DNA of 64,000 nt from an uncultured Selenomonas sp. (GTDB taxonomy: Bacteria; Bacillota; Negativicutes; Selenomonadales; Selenomonadaceae): the NCBI GenBank assembly GCA_905372355.1, contig CAJPOT010000002.1:62001-126000 (forward strand), given 5' to 3'. Of this stretch, positions 22,614 to 30,299 are shown piece after piece. Position 1 is the first letter of the stretch, and every line of letters starts with the position of its first letter. The notes under the pieces are model-generated. The model searched no databases. It had not been told where the DNA came from and saw nothing but the letters and a program-made list of their open reading frames with translations. A program made the position numbers and the translations under genes.

Positions 22614-23198
22614 CTATAAAACACCCTTGCTCGACGGCACGCCTTTAACGCGCGAATCCTTTGCGACGGCAAGGCGCAGCGCATGAGCGAGCGCCTTGAA
22701 GATCGCTTCGATCTTATGATGCGTATTCCTGCCATAGAGCACCTTGGCATGAAGCGTGATGCCGGCATTGAAGGCAAAGGCACGCAAAAATTCCTCCGTC
22801 AGCTCCGTATCGTAGCTGCCGACGACGGGCGTCATCTCGCCCCCATCGTAGACGAGGTATGCCCTGCCGCTGATGTCGAGCGTCACGAAGGCGAGCGCTT
22901 CATCCATAGGCAAGTAGAACGACCCGTAGCGTGCAATGCCCGCCTTGTCGCCCAGAGCCTCGCGAAACGCCTGTCCCAAGGCGATGCCGATGTCCTCGAC
23001 GGAATGATGTCCGTCCACCTCAGTATCGCCATGACAAAGGATTTCCAAGTCAAAAAGTCCATGCACGGCGAAAAGGGTCATCATGTGGTCGAAGAAGCCG
23101 ATTCCCGTCTTGATGGAGCACTTGCCTGTGCCGTCAAGGCCGATGCGAAGCGCGATTTCCGTTTCGTTTGTCTTTCTCTTGACCTCGGCTTGGCGCAT
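22614..23198 (-). CDS. hisB: Imidazoleglycerol-phosphate dehydratase
   Basis: This is the monofunctional 194-residue manganese enzyme. Visible are RKTNETEIAL, GIGFFDHMMTLFAVHG, the first metal motif DGHHSVEDIGIALGQ, FVTLDISGRAYLVYD and the second motif NTHHKIEAIFKALAHALRLAV. There is no N-terminal HAD phosphatase, so histidinol-phosphate phosphatase must be supplied by another gene. The ATG at 23198 is one base after the hisD stop (TGACATG). Confidence 0.97.
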   Translation of the reverse strand: MRQAEVKRKTNETEIALRIGLDGTGKCSIKTGIGFFDHMMTLFAVHGLFDLEILCHGDTEVDGHHSVEDIGIALGQAFREALGDKAGIARYGSFYLPMDEALAFVTLDISGRAYLVYDGGEMTPVVGSYDTELTEEFLRAFAFNAGITLHAKVLYGRNTHHKIEAIFKALAHALRLAVAKDSRVKGVPSSKGVL

Positions 23199-23199
23199 G

Positions 23200-24549
23200 T
23201 CAGTCCTTCCTCTCCTTGCTGCGCAGACGCACGGCATTGGCGTGGGCATGCAGCCCCTCCGCCTCCGCCAGACGTATGATGTCCGCCTCCACATCATGCA
23301 GGGCGTCCTTCGTATAGGAAATGATGCTCGTGCGTTTCATGAAGGTCTCGACGTTGAGCACGGAATAGAATCTCGCCGTGCCGCCCGTCGGCAATACATG
23401 GTTGGGACCCGCGAAGTAATCGCCCAAGGGTTCCGGAGAATATGCGCCGAGGAAAACGGCTCCCGCATGGCGCACATAGGGCAGAAGCTCGAACGGCTGC
23501 TTCGTCAGAAGTTCCATGTGCTCAGGCGCGGAAATGTTCGCGTATTCCAATGCTTCCATGATGTCATCGGCGATGACGATGAGACCGTTGTTCTCGATGG
23601 ACGCTCTGGCGATATTTTCCCTCGGCAGCCCTTTCAGCTGTTCCTCCAGCAGAGCCTCGACCTCATGCGCGAGCTTTGCGCTCGTCGTGATGAGGATGCT
23701 TGACGCCAGAGTGTCATGCTCCGCCTGACTCAGCATATCGGCTGCCGTATAGGCAGGATCTGCCGTCTCGTCGGCGACGATGAGGATCTCGCTCGGGCCG
23801 GCCAGCATGTCGATGTCACAATGGCCGTAAACAGCTTTCTTCGCGAGCGTGACGAAGATGTTGCCGGGGCCCGTGATCTTGTCGACGCGCGGAATCGTCG
23901 CAGTGCCGTAGGCCATGGCGGCGATCGCTTGTGCGCCGCCGATCTTGTAGACCTTGGACACGCCCGCAATCTTCGCCGCGAGAAGCACATAGGGATTGAT
24001 CTTGCCGTTTTTCGGCGGCACCATCATGATGATCTCGCCGACGCCTGCGACGGCAGCCGGAACAGCGTTCATCAAGACGGAGGACGGATACGCTGCCGTG
24101 CCGCCCGGCACATAGATGCCAGCGCGATCGAGCGGAATCAGCGACTGCCCGAGAATCGAGCCTTTTTCGCGGTACGTCAGCCATGAATTTGCTTTTTGTT
24201 CTTCGTGGTAGCTGCGCACATTGTGCGCGGCTCTTTGTAGCGATGCGACGATTGCCGGGTCTGCATTTTTTTCTGCTTCGGCAAACTCCTCTTCCGATAC
24301 TTGAAAATCTTCGGGGGAAAAATCTGTGCCGTCGATGAGCTTCGTGTACTTGATAACAGCTTCATCGCCATGACGGCGCACGTCCTCGACGATGCGCACG
24401 GCGACTTCCGCTGCCGTGAGATCGGCGCCGAAGATCTTTCGGTTCGCCTCGCGAATCTTTGGATTGAGCTGCACCTCATCGAAGGGCGGCTTCACCAAGA
24501 GCTTCCGTATTTTATCTTTACCGAGCTCCTTTGCCGATACAATCTTCAT
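23200..24549 (-). CDS. hisD: Histidinol dehydrogenase
   Basis: HisD oxidises L-histidinol to histidine in two NAD-linked steps with a zinc ion. The 449 residues include GIYVPGGTAAYPSSVLMNAVPA, the zinc site region EHDTLASSILITTS, AGPSEILIVAD, ISAPEHMELLT and VLPTGGTARFYSVLNVETF. Full length. Its ATG overlaps the hisG stop (ATGA, 24546-24549). Confidence 0.97.
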   Translation of the reverse strand: MKIVSAKELGKDKIRKLLVKPPFDEVQLNPKIREANRKIFGADLTAAEVAVRIVEDVRRHGDEAVIKYTKLIDGTDFSPEDFQVSEEEFAEAEKNADPAIVASLQRAAHNVRSYHEEQKANSWLTYREKGSILGQSLIPLDRAGIYVPGGTAAYPSSVLMNAVPAAVAGVGEIIMMVPPKNGKINPYVLLAAKIAGVSKVYKIGGAQAIAAMAYGTATIPRVDKITGPGNIFVTLAKKAVYGHCDIDMLAGPSEILIVADETADPAYTAADMLSQAEHDTLASSILITTSAKLAHEVEALLEEQLKGLPRENIARASIENNGLIVIADDIMEALEYANISAPEHMELLTKQPFELLPYVRHAGAVFLGAYSPEPLGDYFAGPNHVLPTGGTARFYSVLNVETFMKRTSIISYTKDALHDVEADIIRLAEAEGLHAHANAVRLRSKERKD

Positions 24550-25214
24550 GATTTTGCTTCCCCGCTTTCCAACGCACTGCGCAAATCTTCGACCAGGCGG
24601 TAGATCCGCTCAAACTTCAGCTTGTAGCTCACGCGATTGACGATGAGCCGCGCCGTCACATCCATGATGTGCGCGATTTCCTCAAGATTGTTCTCCTTGA
24701 GCGTCGTGCCCGTTTCCACGATGTCCACGATGCTCTCGGAAAGCCCGACCAAGGGGCCAAGCTCGATGGATCCGTTGAGCTTGATGTATTCCATCTGCAT
24801 GCCTTTTTTTGTAAAAAACTGCTCAGCTATATGAGGAAATTTCGTGGCGACGCGCGTATGCGCATAGTCGGCAAGCTTTGCTCTCTTCTGCGCTTTATCG
24901 ACCGCCATCATCAGATGGCACTTGCCGAAGCCGAGGTCGAGGACTTCATAAACGTCCTTTTCCGCTTCCGCGAGGACGTCCTTGCCTATGACGCCGATGT
25001 CTGCCGCACCGTATTCGACATACGTCGGCACGTCCGCCGTCTTCGCGACGATGAAACGAATCTTCTTCTCCTCATTGGAAATGATGAGCTTGCGCGATTT
25101 CTCTTCCAGTCCCTCCGCCGTATAGCCGACGCGGGAAAAAAGCTCTTTGGACAGAGCGAAAAGCTTGCCCTTCGGAAAAGCAATCGTCAAGTAGTCTTTT
25201 CCGTTTATATCCAT
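24546..25214 (-). CDS. hisG: ATP phosphoribosyltransferase, short form
   Basis: HisG commits ATP and PRPP to histidine synthesis. At 222 residues it lacks the C-terminal histidine-binding ACT-like domain, so it needs HisZ, which is encoded upstream in the same operon. Seen are TIAFPKGKLFALSKELF, VPTYVEYGAADIGVIGKDVL, the PRPP loop VETGTTLKENNL (near 187) and the family end. The ATG at 25214 has GAGGTG six bases upstream. A small palindromic repeat (25237-25303) separates it from the preceding HD gene, whereas every other junction in this operon overlaps or is a few bases. Confidence 0.96.
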   Translation of the reverse strand: MDINGKDYLTIAFPKGKLFALSKELFSRVGYTAEGLEEKSRKLIISNEEKKIRFIVAKTADVPTYVEYGAADIGVIGKDVLAEAEKDVYEVLDLGFGKCHLMMAVDKAQKRAKLADYAHTRVATKFPHIAEQFFTKKGMQMEYIKLNGSIELGPLVGLSESIVDIVETGTTLKENNLEEIAHIMDVTARLIVNRVSYKLKFERIYRLVEDLRSALESGEAKS

Positions 25215-25236
25215 GAATTACACCTCGAATCACTAA

Positions 25237-25303
25237 GGAAGCGCTGATAAAACGAGGTCGCCCGGACGTGTGAAGATGGGCGGTTGAATTTATCAGTGCT
25301 TTC
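25237..25303. repeat. Palindromic repeat, deleted copy B, inside the his operon
   Basis: The 67-bp unit starts GGAAGCGCTGATAAA and ends TTTATCAGTGCTTTC (13 of 15 positions complementary). It is flanked on both sides by ACTAA (25232-25236 and 25304-25308), as expected for a 5-bp target-site duplication. Its two halves match the ends of the 160-bp copy at 58841-59000, but the central ~90 bases are missing. It is transcribed with the operon, and its insertion site is just after the stop codon of the HD gene. Confidence 0.75.
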
Positions 25304-25304
25304 A

Positions 25305-25829
25305 CTAATTCAGACTGTCCGCCTGCCGCAGCAACTGCAGTTCCATCGAGTCTCCGGCTGTGGGCGAACCGTGGTGCAGACGCACGACGGATGCCTCCCG
25401 GCTGCATCCCAAGAGACGCAATTTCTCACTGCCGATTTCGGCATGATGATAATAGACGTAAAGCGCATGGCGCCAAAAACCGAAGACGCCATCGCGCGAG
25501 ACAGACGCATGACGGCGCGAAAAATGCGGCAGAAAGCGGTTCAGGAGAACGACAGCGACCTTTCCCAAAAGGCCGAGGTCGCCTTTCACGCGCCCCACAT
25601 CGTGCAGGAGAGCGATGCGCACGAGAAAAATTTCGTCCACGCCGTTTTTTTTGTGTGCCAATTCCAATGCCGTATACGCCGTATGAAGCGCATGACGCTG
25701 ATCGATGACGTCCATTGCATAGAACAGCCCACGCTCCCCTTCGGCAAGAAACCGGCGCACAAAAGCATGATCGCTTTCATTCAGATGCGCTGTGAGGGCA
25801 TGGAGGAATTGCAAAACCCTCTGTTTCAT
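25305..25829 (-). CDS. HD-domain protein coupled to hisZ, unknown substrate
   Basis: The 174-residue protein is a small HD-superfamily hydrolase. The metal ligands are visible as His46/His49 in DQRHALHTAYTALELA, His76-Asp77 in RIALLHDVGRVKGD and Asp171 in LLRQADSLN. A hydrophobic stretch (VAVVLLNRFLPHF) and a YYHHA motif near 130 follow. The ATG overlaps the hisZ stop (ATGA, 25826-25829), so it is made with the histidine enzymes. No histidinol-phosphate phosphatase of the HAD, PHP or IMPase kind is in the operon, so that role is a conjecture. A repeat element abuts its stop codon. Confidence 0.75.
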   Translation of the reverse strand: MKQRVLQFLHALTAHLNESDHAFVRRFLAEGERGLFYAMDVIDQRHALHTAYTALELAHKKNGVDEIFLVRIALLHDVGRVKGDLGLLGKVAVVLLNRFLPHFSRRHASVSRDGVFGFWRHALYVYYHHAEIGSEKLRLLGCSREASVVRLHHGSPTAGDSMELQLLRQADSLN

Positions 25830-27010
25830 GAAATGTAGATGAGCTCTTTATAGCCCTTGGATTTCCTGTACTCGTCGGCCTTCTGCTCTGTCTGCGCCTG
25901 AAACGCCGTTTCGCATGTCTTCCCCTGCTCACGCAGTTTCCTTGCCTCTCGCAGCGCCTCAGGCAGTTTGTCGTGTGCATAGGCGATGTAGCAGTCTTTG
26001 GATGGCAGGATTCGCTCTTGACTCTGACGCTCCTTTGCGAGAAGCAGGCGCTCGATGCCCAGCGCGAAACCTGTGGCGGGGCAAGGATTGCCGAAGCCCG
26101 CAAGCAGTTGGTCGTAGCGCCCGCCGCCGCATATAGGATAGCCTAACCCTGGGGCGTACGCCTCGAACACCATCCCCGTATAATAATTCAAATCGCGAAT
26201 CACGCCGAGATCGAAAGAGACGTATTCGGCGACGCCGTATTCCTGCAACAGACGATAAATCTCCGACAGATTGTCGAGCGCCCTTCGCCCCTGCTCGTTC
26301 AATACAATGCTGTAGGCTTCGTGCAGGACATCCTTCTTTCCGTGCAGCGTGGGAATTCGCTTCATGCCCTCCTTTGCCGCAGCCGGAAGATCCGTTTCCT
26401 CCACGATTGCGGCAAGCTCTACGAGATCGTGCCGTTCCAAGGCAAATGTGACGCGCTCCTGCTGCGTCTTGGTGAAGTGCATCTGGCGCATCATGCCGCT
26501 GATGAAGTCGACCTGCCCGAGGCAGACTTGAAAATCCTGCAGCCCTGCCGCGCGGATGCCTTCGATGGCCAAGGCGATGACCTCGGCATCAGCCGCGACG
26601 GCGCTCGTGCCAATGAGCTCAACGCCGCCTTGATTGAATTCGCACTGCCGCCCCGCCTGCGCCTGCTCCGAGCGGAAAACGTTGCTGATATAAGCGAGCT
26701 TCAGCGGCAGAGGCTCCTCCCTCATGCGGCTCGCGACAAGACGTGCGATGGGCGTCGTCATCTCGTGGCGCAGCGCCAGCGTCCTGTTGTCCTGAGCGAA
26801 GAGTTTGAACATCTGCGGTTCCAGGCAGCGCCCGTTTCCCATCGTCAAGGTGTCAAGGTACTCAATGGCAGGCGTCGCGATCTCATCGTAGCCCCAGAGA
26901 CGGAAAAGCCCCATGAGCGCCGCTTCCACATGGCGCTTTTCCTGCGCTTCTTGCGGCATGAGATCCCGCGTTCCATAGGGAATCCCAAAAATCCATTCAT
27001 TTTCGGACAT
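25826..27010 (-). CDS. hisZ: ATP phosphoribosyltransferase regulatory subunit
   Basis: HisZ is a catalytically dead histidyl-tRNA-synthetase paralogue that binds HisG and gives feedback inhibition by histidine. The 394 residues show IPYGTRDLMPQEA, motif-2-like RHEMTTPIARLVASR and FRSEQAQAGRQCEFNQGGVELIG, and the C-terminal YYTGMVFEAYAPGLGYPICGGGRYDQLLAGFG. No tRNA anticodon-binding domain is evident at normal length. The second ATG (27010) is chosen because AGGTGG lies six bases upstream; the ATG at 27016 abuts that site. It overlaps the regulator gene by 14 bases. Confidence 0.93.
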   Translation of the reverse strand: MSENEWIFGIPYGTRDLMPQEAQEKRHVEAALMGLFRLWGYDEIATPAIEYLDTLTMGNGRCLEPQMFKLFAQDNRTLALRHEMTTPIARLVASRMREEPLPLKLAYISNVFRSEQAQAGRQCEFNQGGVELIGTSAVAADAEVIALAIEGIRAAGLQDFQVCLGQVDFISGMMRQMHFTKTQQERVTFALERHDLVELAAIVEETDLPAAAKEGMKRIPTLHGKKDVLHEAYSIVLNEQGRRALDNLSEIYRLLQEYGVAEYVSFDLGVIRDLNYYTGMVFEAYAPGLGYPICGGGRYDQLLAGFGNPCPATGFALGIERLLLAKERQSQERILPSKDCYIAYAHDKLPEALREARKLREQGKTCETAFQAQTEQKADEYRKSKGYKELIYIS

Positions 27011-27341
27011 CTTCATCCACCTCTTGCCTGTTTTTTTCTTCCTTTTTCTGCCGCATTCTCTCCAGCACAAGTTCGTAGCCGTCGGCGCCGTAATTCAGGC
27101 AGCGCTTGACGCGGCTGATCGTCGCCGTACTGGCTCCCGTGCGCTCCACAATCGCATCGTACGTATTCCCCCGCCGCAGCATGGACGCCACTTCGAGGCG
27201 CTGCGCCATCGCCTTGAGCTCGGCGACCGTGCAGATGTCCTCAAAAAAAGCGTAACTTTCTTCTGTATTGCGCAGGAGCACGATTGCCGCCATAAGCTGA
27301 TCGCTCAACTCGCTACGCAGCTTTTCGTTGATCATGTCCAT
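26997..27341 (-). CDS. TrpR/YerC-family regulator heading the his operon
   Basis: This 114-residue all-helical protein belongs to the TrpR-like YerC/YecD family. The conserved stretch LLRNTEESYAFFEDICTVAELKAMAQRLEVASML is followed by a helix-turn-helix at residues 60-82 (TYDAIVERTGASTATISRVKR). As the first gene of the histidine operon it is probably an autoregulated repressor responding to histidine; YerC-type proteins have been proposed as histidine regulators (HisR) in Firmicutes, which I recall rather than can check. AAGGA lies four bases before the ATG. The tail is rich in Lys, Arg and Glu. Confidence 0.88.
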   Translation of the reverse strand: MDMINEKLRSELSDQLMAAIVLLRNTEESYAFFEDICTVAELKAMAQRLEVASMLRRGNTYDAIVERTGASTATISRVKRCLNYGADGYELVLERMRQKKEEKNRQEVDEDVRK

Positions 27342-27361
27342 CCCGTCCTTTTATCGAAGCA

Positions 27362-27386
27362 GCGAATTCTTTAGTTCTTTACTCTG
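27362..27386 (-). promoter_or_regulatory. Possible operator in the his-operon leader
   Basis: Just downstream of the promoter the minus strand carries a tandem repeat, TAAAGAAC followed by TAAAGAAT, within AGTAAAGAACTAAAGAATTC. It lies at about +7 to +30, a fitting place for the TrpR-like repressor to bind. No clean palindrome is visible, so this is only a candidate. Confidence 0.3.
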
Positions 27387-27399
27387 TGAAAACAATTTT

Positions 27400-27428
27400 A
27401 TTATAGCATTGATTTTTATATGCTGCAA
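27400..27428 (-). promoter_or_regulatory. Promoter of the histidine operon
   Basis: TTGCAG (27423-27428), 17 bases, then TATAAT (27400-27405) with an upstream TGC give a strong sigma-A promoter with an extended -10. The start of transcription should be near 27393, leaving a ~50-base leader too short for a T-box or attenuator. Confidence 0.8.
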
Positions 27429-27447
27429 GTAATTCCTGCAAACACAT

Positions 27448-27487
27448 AAAAATTCGAGAGGCGCTGAAACTCGCCTCTCGAATTTTT
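27448..27487. terminator. Bidirectional intrinsic terminator after the SLH porin gene
   Basis: A perfect 16-bp stem (AAAAATTCGAGAGGCG and complement) around an 8-base loop carries runs of A and T at its base on both strands. It lies 18 bases after the porin stop and protects the his promoter from read-through. Confidence 0.9.
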
Positions 27488-27505
27488 GTCTGTGCAATAT
27501 GGGAA

Positions 27506-28789
27506 TCAGAAGAAATACTTGATACGTGACCAGATCTTCTTCACGTCCGTGCCCCTGTCGGCGATGTTCTCGCCATCAACGTAGGCAACGTAGCCGACGA
27601 TGTTCTTTGCGAACGTATACTCGCCGCCGACTTCCCAGCCCTTCCAGCTGGATTCAAACGCACCGAACGTCGGCGCGACGATGCTCGTGTTGCCGAGATG
27701 GCGATAGGCGGCGTAGAGGCCGAAGCTGCCGTGATCGGCTTTCGAAGCGCCCTTGTACCTGAGTTCGGCATTGAAGTTGCGGTTGTACTTCTTTTCGAGA
27801 TCGCCTTTCGTATTTTCGCCATAGTAGCCGCTGAGCTTGACGTTCTTGTCGAACTTGTAGTTGGCGCCGATGCCCCAGATGCCAACCGTATCGCTGCCAT
27901 ATGCCTTCGTTTCCGGCGTATAGCCTTTTGACTCAAGACCCGAAATATGGATGTACTCGCCCGTGATATCGAACTTGCTATTCGGACGGAACGTCAATGC
28001 CGCCTTGCCAAAGTCACCGGTATCCGTAGCAAAACTTTGCGGTGTACCGCCGTTTCTGTAACGAGTGGCAAATCTGTCTGCGCTGATGCGTCCACCCGTC
28101 AGGACAGCCGTGACCTTGTCCGTCGCATAAGTGACCTGTCCGCCCGAGAGGTTATCATCATAGACGACGCCCTGCTCGGTCGTCACGGGAAGGAGACCAG
28201 CCTCAATCGTCCAGTTGCCGTAGTGCCCCTCGACATTCGCCTGCTTGAGTTCCAAAGGCTTCGTCGTATCGTTTTTCATATCGGCGCGACCGTCGATGCG
28301 CGCGCGCACGAGCCAATGGTCGTTGATCGTGGCGACAGGCTTCAAGCGAAGTTCGAGACGGTTCAAGGAAGAATCCGGTCCATCATGGAACATCCTCTTG
28401 CTGGCCGTGTAGCGCATCTCGCCGCCCCACTTCACGTTGTCGATGCGGTCTTCAAGGTTGGCGACGCGCACGCCGAGGTTGCTGAGCTCTGCGCTGAACT
28501 CAGCCGCGAGGCGATCGATCATTGCCTTCTGCTGCGCGTTCGCCTGATCTTCCTTCGCCATCGCCTTGGCGACCATCTGCGCCATCTCATAGCGCGTGAT
28601 CTCATTCTCGCCGCGATACGTGCCGTCGCCATAGCCCTCGATGATGCCTTCATCAGCAAGCTCAGCCACGGCATCGTATGCCCAATGATCCCTAGGCACA
28701 TCGGCGAAGGGATTCGCCGCCGCAAAGGCGGAAACTGTCGTGCAGGAAAGTGCCGCAGCAAGCGCTGCCGTCAAAAACTTCTTGTTCAT
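27506..28789 (-). CDS. SLH-domain outer-membrane porin (OmpM type)
   Basis: This 427-residue protein has a signal peptide (MNKKFLTAALAAALSC to about AFA at 23), one SLH domain (residues 26-78: NPFADVPRDHWAYDAVAELADEGIIEGYGDGTYRG and ITRYEMAQMVAKAM) and a short coiled coil (80-115). A beta-barrel of alternating residues follows, ending in the outer-membrane signature KYFF. In Negativicutes this architecture tethers the outer membrane to polyamine-modified peptidoglycan and forms a diffusion channel. It is the best evidence here for a diderm Firmicute. The ATG at 28789 follows AGGAGG by ten bases. It lies 39 bases after the MATE gene and ends at a strong terminator. Confidence 0.92.
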   Translation of the reverse strand: MNKKFLTAALAAALSCTTVSAFAAANPFADVPRDHWAYDAVAELADEGIIEGYGDGTYRGENEITRYEMAQMVAKAMAKEDQANAQQKAMIDRLAAEFSAELSNLGVRVANLEDRIDNVKWGGEMRYTASKRMFHDGPDSSLNRLELRLKPVATINDHWLVRARIDGRADMKNDTTKPLELKQANVEGHYGNWTIEAGLLPVTTEQGVVYDDNLSGGQVTYATDKVTAVLTGGRISADRFATRYRNGGTPQSFATDTGDFGKAALTFRPNSKFDITGEYIHISGLESKGYTPETKAYGSDTVGIWGIGANYKFDKNVKLSGYYGENTKGDLEKKYNRNFNAELRYKGASKADHGSFGLYAAYRHLGNTSIVAPTFGAFESSWKGWEVGGEYTFAKNIVGYVAYVDGENIADRGTDVKKIWSRIKYFF

Positions 28790-28828
28790 GAATGAAATTC
28801 CTCCTAAATGTTTCATAAATAAATCATG

Positions 28829-30160
28829 TTAATCCTTGCCCATCAGCTCTGCGACACGCACGCGCCGTACGAGGAAGCCCGATGCCGCTGCGCGTAAGCA
28901 TTGGTCAAAGGCGAGCGCAATCCATGTGCCCAAGATGCCAAGCCCCATGCCGTAGAGCAGGAATGCAGTGAAGATGGGACGCAGAAAAGTCACGCTGACA
29001 AAGTAGCACATCGCCACCTGACCCGTTTTGCCGCTGCCGCGCAGGACGCCGGCAAAAATCAGCGCCAAGGCCTCGGGGAAACTCACTGCCGCCACGAAGA
29101 GCATGATGGGCGTTCCCATGGTGATGACCGCAGGATCGCGGTCGTAGAAACCGATGATGGAAGTTGAGAAAACTGCCGTCAATACTGCGGCGAGCAGAGA
29201 GAATGCCAGCCCCCACCGGACGCCTGCACGCAGGTAGGCGCGCCAACCATGTATGCGGCGTGCGCCGCAGGACTGGCCGGCAAGCACCATGCTCGCCTTT
29301 CCCATACCTTGAGCAAAGCCATAGTAAAGGTCGCAGAAATTCATGCAGATGCTGTGTACGGCAAAGGGAATCGTGCCAAGTTCCACAGCCATGCGCGAAT
29401 AAAGTACCATGCCGACGCGCTCGCAGCCCATCTCACCGAAAATCCCGGCAAAGAGACTGCCGAAATCCCGCAAAAACGGCAGATTGGGAAAAACCTTCTG
29501 CATTCCACGAAAAATGCCCAAGCGGAAAAGCGCGACAAGTGTCGCAAGGAAAGCAAAGAACGAGCCTAAGAGCGTGGCAATCGCCGCGCCTTCGACCCCA
29601 AGCGCTGGAAACGGCCCGAGGCCGAAAATCAGGAATGCATTGCCTATGACATTGATGACATTGCTCGTCACATTGACAGCAAGCACGAGTGCCGTATTGC
29701 CGAAGCCGATGAGCACTGCCTGCAGAAGTGTCGCCATGGACAGAAAGAAGACTGCCGCAACGGCAATCGCTGCATAGCTGTGTGCAAAAGTGAAATACTC
29801 CTCTTTTGCTCCCATGAGGAGAAGCACATCGTCTACGAAGAGAAAGGCTGCAAGGTGCATGACAGCAAGAACCGGCATCGTGATGAACACCGAATGCAGA
29901 AGAGCCTCCCCCGCTTCTTGCCGTCTTCCCGCCCCGACATGACGTGCCACCAAGAGCACGACCACGGAGGCAAAGGAACGCGCAACGGTCAGAAGCACCA
30001 TACGCGGCTGCTCGAAGACGCCGATTGCCGCAATGGACAACGTGCCCAAGGCGCCGACCATGACGAGATCCGCCATGCCCAAGAGATTCATGAATACGCC
30101 TTCCATGGCGGCAGGCATAGCGATTGCAATATACTTGCGATCGTGAGCGGTCAATGTCAT
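28829..30160 (-). CDS. MATE-family multidrug/toxin exporter
   Basis: The 443-residue protein has about twelve hydrophobic segments and is probably an inner-membrane Na+ or H+ antiporter of the MATE (DinF/NorM-like) family. Signs are [28 protein letters not shown] at the start, the repeat-half feature [37 protein letters not shown] (with minor variation), and the second-half [30 protein letters not shown]. Substrate is unknown. The ATG at 30160 has a modest GGGA site; 58 upstream codons are rejected because they span the promoter. Confidence 0.88.
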   Translation of the reverse strand: [443 protein letters not shown]

Positions 30161-30212
30161 AAATCGTCCCAAGCCCCTTTGTTTCCAGCTCGTCACATAA
30201 TTACCGTTGCCA

Positions 30213-30241
30213 ATTATACAACAAAGCCTTCCTTGCAACAA
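30213..30241 (-). promoter_or_regulatory. Promoter of the MATE gene
   Basis: TTGTTG (30236-30241), 17 bases, TATAAT (30213-30218) on the minus strand. It gives the MATE gene, and perhaps the porin behind it, independent expression from the ABC transporter upstream. Confidence 0.65.
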
Positions 30242-30299
30242 GACGATAATAAAAATCTTTTTCTTTTTAAGAATATCATCGTCAACTGCACGATTCGTT

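Noticed and set aside
30236..30290. A terminator after the last transporter gene
   Set aside because: GACGATGATA and TATTATCGTC can pair across a ~22-base AT-rich loop, but there is no GC-rich stem or T-run; it could not be told from chance.
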